From contig DAHUZZ010000003.1 in the NCBI GenBank assembly GCA_027314915.1, positions 1 through 64,000 of the forward strand: a stretch of 64,000 nucleotides of DNA, written 5' to 3'. Shown one piece after another: positions 1-9,104 of this stretch (position 1 is its first letter; every line of letters starts with the position of its first letter). The DNA is from Thermoplasmata archaeon. GTDB taxonomy: Archaea; Thermoplasmatota; Thermoplasmata; Lutacidiplasmatales; UBA184. Position numbers and translations under genes: made by a program. The notes beneath the pieces are model-generated. The model was not told the DNA's origin. It made no database searches and worked only from the letters and a program-made list of their open reading frames with translations.

Positions 1-340
1 GGCGCTTCAGCACGCGGTGGACGGTGACCCAGCTCACCCGGACCCCTCGACGTCGAAGGATGGCGTGGATTCGTAGAGCACCCCAGGCGGGGTGCTTTCG
101 CCTCAGCTGGAGGATGCGATGGACGAGGTTCCCGTGGACGCGGTTCGGGCTGTGGTGTGGACGCCGGGACTCGTCCCGGAGGCCTTCGCCGCCTTCTTCT
201 CGGTAGTTTCGGCACCAGTAGCGGAGCGTCCTCTCGGAGATCCCCAAGAGTTGGCAGATCTCTGCGGCCCGGACTCCCTTCTCAAGATGCTGCTTGACGG
301 CGTGCAGTCGAAGACGGACGTCCTCCTTGACCAAAGCCAC
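1..340 (-). CDS. Transposase/integrase N-terminal HTH part (IS481/IS3-like), truncated by window edge
   Basis: Minus frame from GTG at 340 reads VALVKEDVRLRLHAVKQHLEKGVRAAEICQLLGISERTLRYWCRNYREEGGEGLRDESRRPHHSPNRVH...HPAWGALRIHAILRRRGVRVSWVTVHRVLKR, a typical HTH plus pre-catalytic region. It runs off the edge and is missing from the ORF track. Confidence 0.75.
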   Translation of the reverse strand, partial: MALVKEDVRLRLHAVKQHLEKGVRAAEICQLLGISERTLRYWCRNYREEGGEGLRDESRRPHHSPNRVHGNLVHRILQLRRKHPAWGALRIHAILRRRGVRVSWVTVHRVLKR

Positions 341-413
341 CCTCTCCGGGGGGCGGCAATATGTCCTGACAATTCAGGCGGCAAGATGTCCGGCTACACT
401 ACACCTAGAACCG

Positions 414-1526
414 TCAGCGACCTCGGCGCGATCGGTCCACCGAAAGAAGTTCACGCTGTGCCCGAGGGGTCGGTGTTCGGGATGCGTGGGGCACGTGTCT
501 CGCATCTCGCTCCCGCAGGCCACCCTCGATCAGTCGATCAAAACATCGCGGGAAGTAGCGGGTCTCCGCCGGAAAACTGAGAAGTGCCTCGCGGACGCCC
601 GGGCGCTCGGAAACGTCCCTCGCCACATCCGAGGCCGCCGCGGCGCTCTCCACGTGGAACAGGAATCCGATGTACCGGTTTCGATCCCCGCGATAACTCT
701 CGGCTGACTCAAACCATCCGGGCACCGTCGGGGTGATGGGCAGGAGACGCGCGCCCGCGTCAATGATGGCCGCCCGCAGCGTCGCGAGTTCGCCCGACCG
801 ATCAAACCGGATCATGAGGTGTCCCACCACGCCGGGGAATCTCCGGTAATCGAGCAGCGGGTAGGCAAAAAATGCATGTTCGGTAAACATTGCACCGTAG
901 TTTCTAGCCACAGTGTGTGGAGTGGCTCCGAGGGCCTTGGCAAGCTCGATTGAGCGGGGACGCTCCGACTTCCGAAGCTCGTTAAGGAGCCGCCACTGGA
1001 ACGCGGACAAGGGGCGCTGCGGGCTCGGCAAATCGATCGAGACAGGAGGGGACTCCAAAGAAAGACCATCGATCCGCTCGAGGTACTCGATCCATCGATC
1101 GGAGGCCCCGTAACCCTCATCGACCAGGAGGATCCACGTGCGGTCGGCCAAGTCCGTGGAGACCAGGATCTCGCTCGAAAGATCCACGGCCTGAGAGAGG
1201 CCGTTTCGGGCCAGATTGGACTTGGTAGCGACCAGGAGCCCCACGAGTCGCGAGTGGACGAGCCCTGGGTTGGGGAAAATGGCCAGCCCTCGGAGTATCC
1301 CTCCGGCCGCCCGCCACTGGTTTGAGTGCGAGAGCACGGTGTTGCGGCTGACCCCGATCCCAAGGGCGATGCGGGCTGCGGGGATCAGTGGGTCTACGCC
1401 GATCGCGGGCTGAGTAGGGTTCACCTGGATCCGATCCAAGATGTCGAGGTCCAGCCGTTTCACGCCCCTCAACTCCGATGCGCTCCCTCGGGGTAAACGG
1501 ACAAGGGTAGATGAATGTAATGACAA
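414..1526 (-). CDS. Lrp/AsnC-like winged-helix transcriptional regulator (archaeal)
   Basis: N-term LDLDILDRIQ...IPAARIALGIGVSRNTVLSHSNQWRAAGGI and a second HTH-like segment LLNELRKSERPRSIELAKALGATPHTVARNY. Confidence 0.55.
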   Translation of the reverse strand: MSLHSSTLVRLPRGSASELRGVKRLDLDILDRIQVNPTQPAIGVDPLIPAARIALGIGVSRNTVLSHSNQWRAAGGILRGLAIFPNPGLVHSRLVGLLVATKSNLARNGLSQAVDLSSEILVSTDLADRTWILLVDEGYGASDRWIEYLERIDGLSLESPPVSIDLPSPQRPLSAFQWRLLNELRKSERPRSIELAKALGATPHTVARNYGAMFTEHAFFAYPLLDYRRFPGVVGHLMIRFDRSGELATLRAAIIDAGARLLPITPTVPGWFESAESYRGDRNRYIGFLFHVESAAAASDVARDVSERPGVREALLSFPAETRYFPRCFDRLIEGGLRERDARHVPHASRTPTPRAQRELLSVDRSRRGR

Positions 1527-1794
1527 ACAGTCGTTTTCCGTGGCCGGGCAATAAGATTGTCCTTACACCGTTACCATAATGACGAAACACGGTTGGTTCC
1601 GCAGTATCCGCAGGTGCCACCCGACCCTAGCTCCGGCCGCGGGGTCCGGCTCGTCGAACATCAAGGTCCGCCTTGATCCATCGCCACGGCGCGGTTCGGT
1701 CCGGGCGCAGGACATTCGGGCGATCCCGTCACGGGAAGCGAAGGTTGCGACGGCGGACCACGCCGGTGTTGAAGGCCCGGGGAGACATGAGGCT

Positions 1795-2205
1795 ATGAAT
1801 GAGGCTACGCGGAAGAAAAAGGACCGGAAGGGAACCTCGGTCCCGAGCAGGGCGCCCTTCGATTCCCCTCGGCCGAGTCAGCTCGGCACGTCAAAGTTCC
1901 CCCGGAACGAGGAGCCGGTGAAGGCGAATGATGCCGCCGCGCTTGCGCGGCTGCATCTCCATGCCCTCCTTGGTCAAGGGTCGTACCTGTATCGCGAGTT
2001 CTCCATTCGATCATCTCGCTCCAATCAGGCCAAGGAGATCTTCCTCGTTTCCGCGACGGTAGATTGCGCCGGGGTCGAAACGTGGTACACCCTGGAGTAC
2101 GACAAGTCCTCTGGCGCACTGGTCGATGTCTGGAAGGATGGGGTTCGAATGGCGGTCCTACCGAGCCCATCGTCGTACGGGCCGGGCCGGACAGGATCGC
2201 CGTAG
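1795..2205 (+). CDS. Hypothetical protein
   Basis: Coherent C-terminal sequence (KEIFLVSATVDCAGVETWYTLEYDKSSGALVDVWKDG); internal ATG at 1795. Confidence 0.45.
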   Translation: MNEATRKKKDRKGTSVPSRAPFDSPRPSQLGTSKFPRNEEPVKANDAAALARLHLHALLGQGSYLYREFSIRSSRSNQAKEIFLVSATVDCAGVETWYTLEYDKSSGALVDVWKDGVRMAVLPSPSSYGPGRTGSP

Positions 2206-2645
2206 GAGAGCCGCCCAACTGGCGCTCTTCCGAGCCGGTTCAACGCGGTCGCGTCTCCGCAAATTCACGGGACGGAGTCTTGGGTCTCGCCACTCTTGAG
2301 GCTGCCGCTGGAACGACCCACTTCCCTCCGGGGGAATGGCAGCTCTTCCTCGGGAATCCCAACGTGGGAGCGGTACCGGTGCGCGTGGATGCGACGGGGG
2401 AGCGGAACTGCCCAACGCCGGAGCGATCTTGTGATCCGGCGGGGGTAGCTAGGGTGACCGCGCAATCTGGCGACAGGGTCCGGTCCATATCGCAGCGCTG
2501 CCGCCTGCGCGACCGCGGCCAGATGCCCCCCCATGCACGCGATCTGTCGGGACTCTTGGGAGAGCGCTTCCCAGCTCTGGCTCTTCCGATACCCCTAGCT
2601 TCAGCGAAGCTCGCGCTTATACGAAGGTCGAGGTACCATGAGGAC

Positions 2646-3008
2646 GTGGCCGTCCTGAGCCCGAACAAGCATCTCATCACGACGTACATGAACGCGGACC
2701 GGTCGAAATCCGGGGAGCTCATGACCGACGACATCCAATGGGTAGAATGGGTGGATGGCGTCCCGCCAGCAGGGAGCGTGAACGAGGGGAAGGCAGCCGT
2801 CATGGGCAACGCCGGAGACGATGTGCTTCGTAACGAGATCACCCGGATGACCGAGGAAGGCAACGTCGTGGTCGTCGAGGGCATCTGCCACGTGACCAAG
2901 AAGGATGGCAGTACCCTGAAGGTCCGATTTTGCAACGTCTTCGAGCTGAAGGGCGGCCAAGTGAAGCGCCAGGACTCCTTCGGGGCCTTGCTCAAGGATT
3001 CGACATAG
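2646..3008 (+). CDS. SnoaL-like/NTF2-fold protein
   Basis: VAVLSPNKHLITTYMNADRSKSGELMTDDIQWVEWVDG...VVVEGICHVTKKDGSTLKVRFCNVFELKGGQVKRQDSFG; GTG start in the frame of the larger ORF. Confidence 0.6.
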   Translation: MAVLSPNKHLITTYMNADRSKSGELMTDDIQWVEWVDGVPPAGSVNEGKAAVMGNAGDDVLRNEITRMTEEGNVVVVEGICHVTKKDGSTLKVRFCNVFELKGGQVKRQDSFGALLKDST

Positions 3009-3311
3009 GCCGCGAGTCCGCGCTCGGGGGGTCGGCGACCTCGGAACTCGAGACGGTCTGTGGGGGGGCTCGAACAACTCGCCATCGTTCCGCGGTCGAC
3101 GTTGGACGTTTCCGAGCAGGGACCGATTCGAAAGGATCGCCGGCCGGAGATCGCTGCGGCGGGGCCACGTATCCCGAAGGACGGGTCCATCGACCCGCCG
3201 TTGTACTCCAGCATCTGTGCCCCACCGGACTCCTGACCTCAGGCAGCGTGCACGCGGATCCCTTACCGGTCCCCCGACCGCCGGCGACAGCCCAGGTGGC
3301 CCCTCGCGGTC

Positions 3312-3881
3312 GTGGTCGGTTCCTCCCTTGCCGCCTTCGTGGTACTCTGGCTGTACGTACTCCCGAGTTCGCAGCCGGCCCCGGTCTGCACCGGCGACCT
3401 CGGGTACCAAATCCCCTGCGGTAGCGCAGGCCCCATCGGGCTCGGCCAGGCGAACAACCTCACCGCACTGCCCGGAGGCATTCCCACCGGTGGATGCCCT
3501 GCACCCATGCCCGGTCCGGCGAACGACTGTTTTTCCGTACCGGTCGCCAGCGTCAGCGAACAGTGGTCCGCCGCCCACATTTCATTCGAACTCGTGGACG
3601 CCAAGGGCACCGCACTGCCGATCCGCTCCCCGGATTCCGTCACCCTCGAAGCCCAGAACGGCTCGGGACTCGCGATCTGGACGCCTGCCGGTGGCTGGGG
3701 GTCGTGCAGCACAAGGACGTGCACGAGCCTTCCTTCGTACGCCGTCCGCCTACCGGTCGCCCTGACGGCCGGACCGAAGTTCGTCGTGTTTTCGGGGCAG
3801 CCGTCGCTTTCCGGCGAGTCGCTCCGCGTGCTGGGTCTTGGGCCCCTCGACCGTGAGACGACTTCGACGCCCTTCCCGTAA
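3312..3881 (+). CDS. Hypothetical secreted or membrane-anchored protein
   Basis: N-terminal hydrophobic helix (VVGSSLAAFVVLWLYVLPSS) followed by a Ser/Thr/Pro-rich extracellular-type sequence. Confidence 0.5.
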   Translation: MVGSSLAAFVVLWLYVLPSSQPAPVCTGDLGYQIPCGSAGPIGLGQANNLTALPGGIPTGGCPAPMPGPANDCFSVPVASVSEQWSAAHISFELVDAKGTALPIRSPDSVTLEAQNGSGLAIWTPAGGWGSCSTRTCTSLPSYAVRLPVALTAGPKFVVFSGQPSLSGESLRVLGLGPLDRETTSTPFP

Positions 3882-5002
3882 CCGTCCCCCCAAGAGCAAG
3901 CCCGCTGAGGTCAGCATCCACGGCGGCTCGCACCGTTCGGACCCCAGGGCGCTGGGCGATGCGATGTCAGGGCGAACCCGCTCCACGTCGCACCACCATG
4001 CGGACCACGGCTCGGGCATGACCTTCTGACTTGGAGTCCAGTACCCCTGCCCGAGCGCGCGTCCTCCCGGTGGCGAGAGAGGCAGCTTCAGCAACTGCCG
4101 TCGGCAGAAGTCCCGTCCGGCAGGATACGGCGACATCGTAGGGCGGACGAGTAGCCGCCGGTGGACGCGGACGACACGCGCCGCCCGGCCGCCACCGACT
4201 GACGGGCCCCGCGCACGTCAACGAAGGTTGACTTCCGGTTTATGCCGCCGGAGGCGGGCGGGCCCATCATGACCGTCCCTCGAAGATACGTCGCCCGGGT
4301 CTTCACGGCCACCGAGCCGGCGCCCGCCGAGCTGCCGAGGGTGATGACCCGCCACCCCGGGAGGTGCGACGTCGCCTCCGCGATCGAGTACGGCTTCCGC
4401 GACGAGCCCAGCCTCTTCCGTTCCGAGGGTCCGGCGGAGGGATGCGGCGCGGTCCGGCATCGGCTCCTTCTTCGCCGGGCGATCGGAGGGACCCCGCCGG
4501 CCGAACTCTCCTGGAGAGCCTTCGAGGTCTGCGAGGTTCATCTCCGCCAGATCCTTCGCGCCAGACCCCCCGCCCTCCCCGACGGAGCGGAGAGGGCCCC
4601 GCGGGGTCGGCTCCCGCCAGACCGGACCGACAGTCCGCGCGGTCCGGCGATCCCGGCCCGCTGACCACCCGGCGTCGGCCGGGCCGGCCCGGGAGCTCTA
4701 CGGCCTCCACCCGGACGACGGTATCGCCTCGCGCCGAACGCCGCCGCCTCGGCGCACCCACCGGGGGGACTCTCCGGAGGCGGAAGTGCGACCCCTCCCG
4801 TCGGGGCCGGCCCTGGAGCGTCCCCTACGTTCCGGGCCGGTTTGGGGAACCCCTAACAGGGGTCCGTCGCACCGCGCGCTTCCCTCGAGCCCGGCCGAAA
4901 TGTCTTTACTTGATGCGCGACCATCTGAACATCAGCCCGACAGGATCGTGGCTCCCCGCCGGGAGCTGCGGCCGGTGATTTTCCGACGACGATGGAGGTA
5001 GT

Positions 5003-5296
5003 GTGAAGGTAGTGGAAGAGGTCTCGACCGAGGAAGCCCTGCGGGCGCTGCGGGTGCAGTTCTCCCAGATCCTCGATCGATACGACGTGACCCCCGAGGA
5101 CCGAGTGGCGCTGGACCGCATCGAGCTCGAGTTCTTCCAGATCAAATCCGATCTTCTGGGAAAGCTCGACCGGCTCATGACGGCGCTGAAGGACGAGGCC
5201 CGCGAACGCTCGGAGGGGGCTTCCATCGATCCGGGGCCCTCGGCGCCCGGGGGGCCGCCGACCCGCCGGATGTCCCGAACCAGGCCCAGCCGCTAA
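5003..5296 (+). CDS. Small coiled-coil hypothetical protein
   Basis: Acidic/helical VKVVEEVSTEEALRALRVQFSQILDRYDVTPEDRVALDRIELEFFQIKSDLLGKLDRLMTALKDEA. Confidence 0.55.
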   Translation: MKVVEEVSTEEALRALRVQFSQILDRYDVTPEDRVALDRIELEFFQIKSDLLGKLDRLMTALKDEARERSEGASIDPGPSAPGGPPTRRMSRTRPSR

Positions 5297-5669
5297 AGGA
5301 TCACGAAGCGAAGCGCCTCCGGGTGCGCCCCGGCCGTGGCGGGCACGTTCCGGACGCCGCTCTCGCCGACCTCGGGCGCCCGCCCGTTGCGCCGGCTCAC
5401 CGGCCTCGGGTTTCGGATCCTGGTCCCGCACGAGGGCTACGACCGGGTCGGGGACCTCCGCCGCTCCGTGGCCCGGATCGGGTCCGTCGAGGACCGGGAG
5501 TCCCGGCTCGCGGCCGCCGACCTGCTGGACTGGGCCACCGATCACCCGGAGTAGGCCCTGCACGGCGCCGACGTGGTACGGGAAAGCCTGCCGCTCGCCC
5601 CCAGGGGATCTCCCGGGAGCCCCGGGGACCGGTGGTCCCCGGACGCGCGTCAACGGCGGCCGTCGCCTC

Positions 5670-6494
5670 TCAGACGGGGGGTCCCTCGGAACTGGGGGCC
5701 GGAGGGACGCGCGGGGCCTCGAGAGGGCTCGTGGCGGGCGCCGACCGCGGCGGGGAGGGGGCCGTCTGGAGCGCTTCGGCGATCCGCCGGTGGACCTCGG
5801 TGAGGAGCGATTCCCGGTCCTCGGCCCGCCGGATCATGACCGTCACGGCGAGCTCGGCCACCTGGGGGGAGCGGGAGCGCGTGGTCACCACCGGGGGGAA
5901 CCTGCGATCGAGCCGCATCCGCAGCTTGCCGAGCCGCTTGCGGAGCTCGCTCTCGAACTCCGCAAGGTCGACCGAGCCCGGCACCGAGAACGGGACCGTG
6001 AGCTCCTTCCAGGCCTGGGGGGACTCGTTGACCATCGGCTCCCGCATGAACATCGAGTTGGGCAGCGAGACCAGCCGGTCGTCCGCGGTGAGCAGGACGG
6101 TCGTCATGGCGTTGATCTCGATGACGCGGCCCTCGTGCTCCCGGATCCGGATCTGGTCGCCCAGCTTGAAGGGGCTGTAGACGTCGGAGAAGTACTTCGC
6201 GCCCAGGTTCTCGAGCTGCTCGCGGAGCGCGATGAGGGCGGCGATGCCGCACAGCGCGACCACCAGGAGGAGGACCTCCACACTGAGCCCGATCTCCTGG
6301 ATGGCCAGGATCCCGCCCATCAGCCAGATCACGACCGCCACGAGCCTCCGGGCTCCCAGCGCCACCTGGGGGCTGCTCTGCTGCATGAGCTCCCCCACGA
6401 GGAACGCGCCCACCCGCGCCACGAGCCAGGTGAGCCCGAGGATGATCGCGGCGTAGAGGAACGGGGTGAGGGCGGGGGGGAGGACGAACATCAA
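5670..6494 (-). CDS. MscS-family mechanosensitive channel
   Basis: N-terminal TM helices, then LENLGAKYFSDVYSPFKLGDQIRIREHEGRVIEINAMTTVLLTADDRLVSLPNSMFMREPMVN (MscS TM3/beta domain). Confidence 0.85.
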   Translation of the reverse strand: MMFVLPPALTPFLYAAIILGLTWLVARVGAFLVGELMQQSSPQVALGARRLVAVVIWLMGGILAIQEIGLSVEVLLLVVALCGIAALIALREQLENLGAKYFSDVYSPFKLGDQIRIREHEGRVIEINAMTTVLLTADDRLVSLPNSMFMREPMVNESPQAWKELTVPFSVPGSVDLAEFESELRKRLGKLRMRLDRRFPPVVTTRSRSPQVAELAVTVMIRRAEDRESLLTEVHRRIAEALQTAPSPPRSAPATSPLEAPRVPPAPSSEGPPV

Positions 6495-7864
6495 ATCTCC
6501 ACGAGCCCGTCGAGCATCGCCATCTCGCCGTGCATCGCCGTCTCGAGGCTGCAGACCTCGGCCGAGTCCCGCGCGGCCCGGGTGAAGCCCCGCCGGGGGG
6601 AGGAGCGCTCGAGGAGCCGGCGGAGCGCGCCCGCCATCGCTCCCAGGTCGTCCGGGTCGACCAGGAGGCCGTTCTCCCCGTCGCGGACGAGCTCGGCGAC
6701 GCCCGCGTTCCGGCTCACGATCACCGGTCGGTCATGGAGCCAGCTCTCGACGACGACCAGCCCGAACCCCTCCCGGACGGAGGGCAGCACCGTGAACCGG
6801 CACCGCTCGTAGAGGGCGTCCAGCTCCGACTGCCGAACGTGCCCGGTGAAGGTCACCCGGTCCGAGATGCCCAGCGTGAGCGCGAGCTGCTCGAGGTCGG
6901 CCCGGTACTGCGCGCCCTTGGACAACCCCACCCCGCCCGCCGAGCTCGAGAAGCTGCCGTTGCCGACGAGCACGAGCCGGGCCGTGGGGAACTCCGGGGC
7001 GATCCGCGCGAAGGCGCGGAGCGCCCGATCGAGGCCCTTCATCGGATCCATGCGCGCCACCGTCAGGATCACGACCTCCTCGGGCCGGATGCCGAACTGC
7101 TGGCAGACCCCCTCGATCTCGGTGGGGCCCGGCCGGCCGTACTCCGCCGGGTCCACGTACGGGTACAGCCGGACGATGCGGCCCGCGTGCCCGAAGGAAC
7201 GGAGGGCATCGCGGTACCGGTCGGAGCTCACCACCACGACGTCGTAGCTCGCGAGCGCGCCCGAGAGCACCGGACGCCACTCCGCGGGGATCGCGTCGGC
7301 CTCGAACGGGATGTGCCACCGGAAGATCTTCGGCTTGAGCGTGTCGAGCATCTGCCCGACCTGGAGCTGCTGGAAGTCGTGGATGTAGAACACGTCGAAG
7401 TCCTCCCGCTGATCGAGCCGCCGGAGGTACTCGGCCGTCCGGCGGTTGTAGAAGGCGTACTCGCTGAACTCCTCCGACCAGAAGAGGTCCTCCGCGGCTC
7501 CGGGGCCGGTCCCGTGCGCCGCCGACCAGATCGCCTCTTTCGTACGACCGTAGGCCGGCATCTTGTCGGAGGGGAGCCGGAGGTTGTGCAGGGTGAGACC
7601 GGGCAGGCGGACCACGGGCGGGCCGTTCGGGTTCAGCGCGACCCAGTGCGCCGCATGGACCCGGCCGTGATGGTGGAGCCACTTCACGAGCGGGAACACC
7701 ATCCGGGTGACCCCCCCGGGCGAGAACCGGTAGTCCGCGCCCTCCTTGAGCTCGGAGAGGTCGACCGAGTCCGGCCAGTACCGGGTCTGCCCGTTCTCCG
7801 GGATCACGGTGGAGAACTGGAGCAGCGGGGTCTGGGTGTTGATGCAAAGGTCCATCGGGTCCAT
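6491..7864 (-). CDS. GT4-type glycosyltransferase
   Basis: VVILTVARMDPMKGLDRALRAFARI, LVLVGNG, VTFTGHVRQSELDALYERCRFTVLPSVREGFGLVVVESWLHDRPVIVSRNAGVAELV; ATGA overlap with the MscS gene. Confidence 0.85.
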   Translation of the reverse strand: MDPMDLCINTQTPLLQFSTVIPENGQTRYWPDSVDLSELKEGADYRFSPGGVTRMVFPLVKWLHHHGRVHAAHWVALNPNGPPVVRLPGLTLHNLRLPSDKMPAYGRTKEAIWSAAHGTGPGAAEDLFWSEEFSEYAFYNRRTAEYLRRLDQREDFDVFYIHDFQQLQVGQMLDTLKPKIFRWHIPFEADAIPAEWRPVLSGALASYDVVVVSSDRYRDALRSFGHAGRIVRLYPYVDPAEYGRPGPTEIEGVCQQFGIRPEEVVILTVARMDPMKGLDRALRAFARIAPEFPTARLVLVGNGSFSSSAGGVGLSKGAQYRADLEQLALTLGISDRVTFTGHVRQSELDALYERCRFTVLPSVREGFGLVVVESWLHDRPVIVSRNAGVAELVRDGENGLLVDPDDLGAMAGALRRLLERSSPRRGFTRAARDSAEVCSLETAMHGEMAMLDGLVEI

Positions 7865-8006
7865 GGTCTCCCCGCGGAAGACGCCGGGCCGGCCGGCGGC
7901 ACGGTAGGGCTCCCGGGCTCTACACGGGACGGGACGCTCCAGAGCTTGAAGTTTGGCTTTCTCGGGTATCCCCCGTCGGAGCGGTGCCCCCGCCCGGGCG
8001 CGGCGT

Positions 8007-8234
8007 TCAGCCCGGACCCTGCCGAGCCTCACGCTCGGCGATGCGACGGCCCGCGTCCCCCGCGGGCGGCGAGGCGAACAGCCCCATGAGCGCGGGGAAG
8101 AGGGCGAGGAAGACCAGGAACTCGAGCAGGAGATTCGCCCCGGGAGGCGCGGTGCCCCGCGCGTTCAGGAGCGCGAGGAACGTGAGGGCGATCGCGATCG
8201 CCGCGAGCCCCCCGAGCAGGACCTTCGGCACCAC
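8007..8234 (-). CDS. Small two-TM hypothetical membrane protein
   Basis: VLLGGLAAIAIALTFLALLNARG...NLLLEFLVFLALFPALMGLFASPPAG. Confidence 0.45.
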   Translation of the reverse strand: MVPKVLLGGLAAIAIALTFLALLNARGTAPPGANLLLEFLVFLALFPALMGLFASPPAGDAGRRIAEREARQGPG

Positions 8235-8417
8235 CGGGTCCGTGAGGACGCGGCGGACCTTAGGCCCTCGGGCGGCGAGCGCCTGTCCGGCAGCGGCGGC
8301 CCGGCCCGGGGAGCCTCCATCGCCTCATCGCAGGGGGAGAGCCGCACCGATCGCGCCGGCCGCAAAGGGCATGGACCCCGCCCGGCTGCCCCGGTCGCGA
8401 GGGGGCGGGAACCTAAG

Positions 8418-9104
8418 GTGCGCGCACGGCGGGACGGAACGATCCGAGCAGTCCGCGCCGCCATTCCCGAAGCGACCCGGAGGCAGTGGTCGAGGACCTA
8501 TGCCGAGACGCCCTACCACGAACTTCCTTGGTTCTCTCCGCGGCCCTTCCCCTGGATCGCCGCCGGGGCGGCCCGCGGGGTGTGGCGGAGGGGCACCCCG
8601 GTCCTGGACGTCGGCTGCGGGGCGGGGACCAATGCCATCTTCCTCGCCCGCCACGGGCTCCAGGTCACCGGCGTCGACCTGGCTCCGGGCGCGGTCGACG
8701 TCGCCCGTTCGCGGTCCCGGAGAGTGGGCGCACGGGCCGAGTTCCGGGTCGCGGACGGGCTCGACCTCCCCTTCCCGGACCGCGCCTTCGGCGGCGCGAT
8801 CGATGTCGGTTGCTTCCACACGCTGCCCCCCGAGCTCCGTTCGGCGTACGCCCGGGAGCTCGCGCGGGTCCTCCGGCCCCGCGGCACGCTCCTTCTCGCC
8901 GTGGTGGCGCGGGAGTATCCGGGCGAGCGCGGTCCGCCGCACCGGCTCTCCCTCGAAGAGGTGACCCGCGCGTTCGAAGAGGAGTTCCTCATCCTCCGGT
9001 CGGAGTACCGCCCGAGCTACACCGGGCGCGCGATCCCGGGGGCGATGCCCGTGTACTGCCTCGAGCTCCGTCGGAGGAGCGTCCCCCGGCCGCCGTCCCG
9101 CTAG
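8418..9104 (+). CDS. Class I SAM-dependent methyltransferase
   Basis: VLDVGCGAGTNAIFLARHGLQVTGVDLAPGAVDVARSR...FRVADGLDLPFPDRAFGGAIDVGCFHTLP. Confidence 0.8.
   Translation: MRARRDGTIRAVRAAIPEATRRQWSRTYAETPYHELPWFSPRPFPWIAAGAARGVWRRGTPVLDVGCGAGTNAIFLARHGLQVTGVDLAPGAVDVARSRSRRVGARAEFRVADGLDLPFPDRAFGGAIDVGCFHTLPPELRSAYARELARVLRPRGTLLLAVVAREYPGERGPPHRLSLEEVTRAFEEEFLILRSEYRPSYTGRAIPGAMPVYCLELRRRSVPRPPSR

Noticed and set aside
4847-4862. Short hairpin ACCCCT-AAC-AGGGGT
   Set aside because: 6-bp arms in GC-rich DNA are expected by chance; no T-tract or gene-end context.
4242-4978. Overlapping ORFs on both strands
   Set aside because: No frame shows recognisable motifs or convincing composition; possibly intergenic or decayed sequence, so no CDS reported.
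6530-8089. 519-aa ORF antisense to the glycosyltransferase
   Set aside because: Low-complexity Arg/Pro/Glu-rich shadow ORF caused by high GC3; the opposite strand has clear GT4 motifs.
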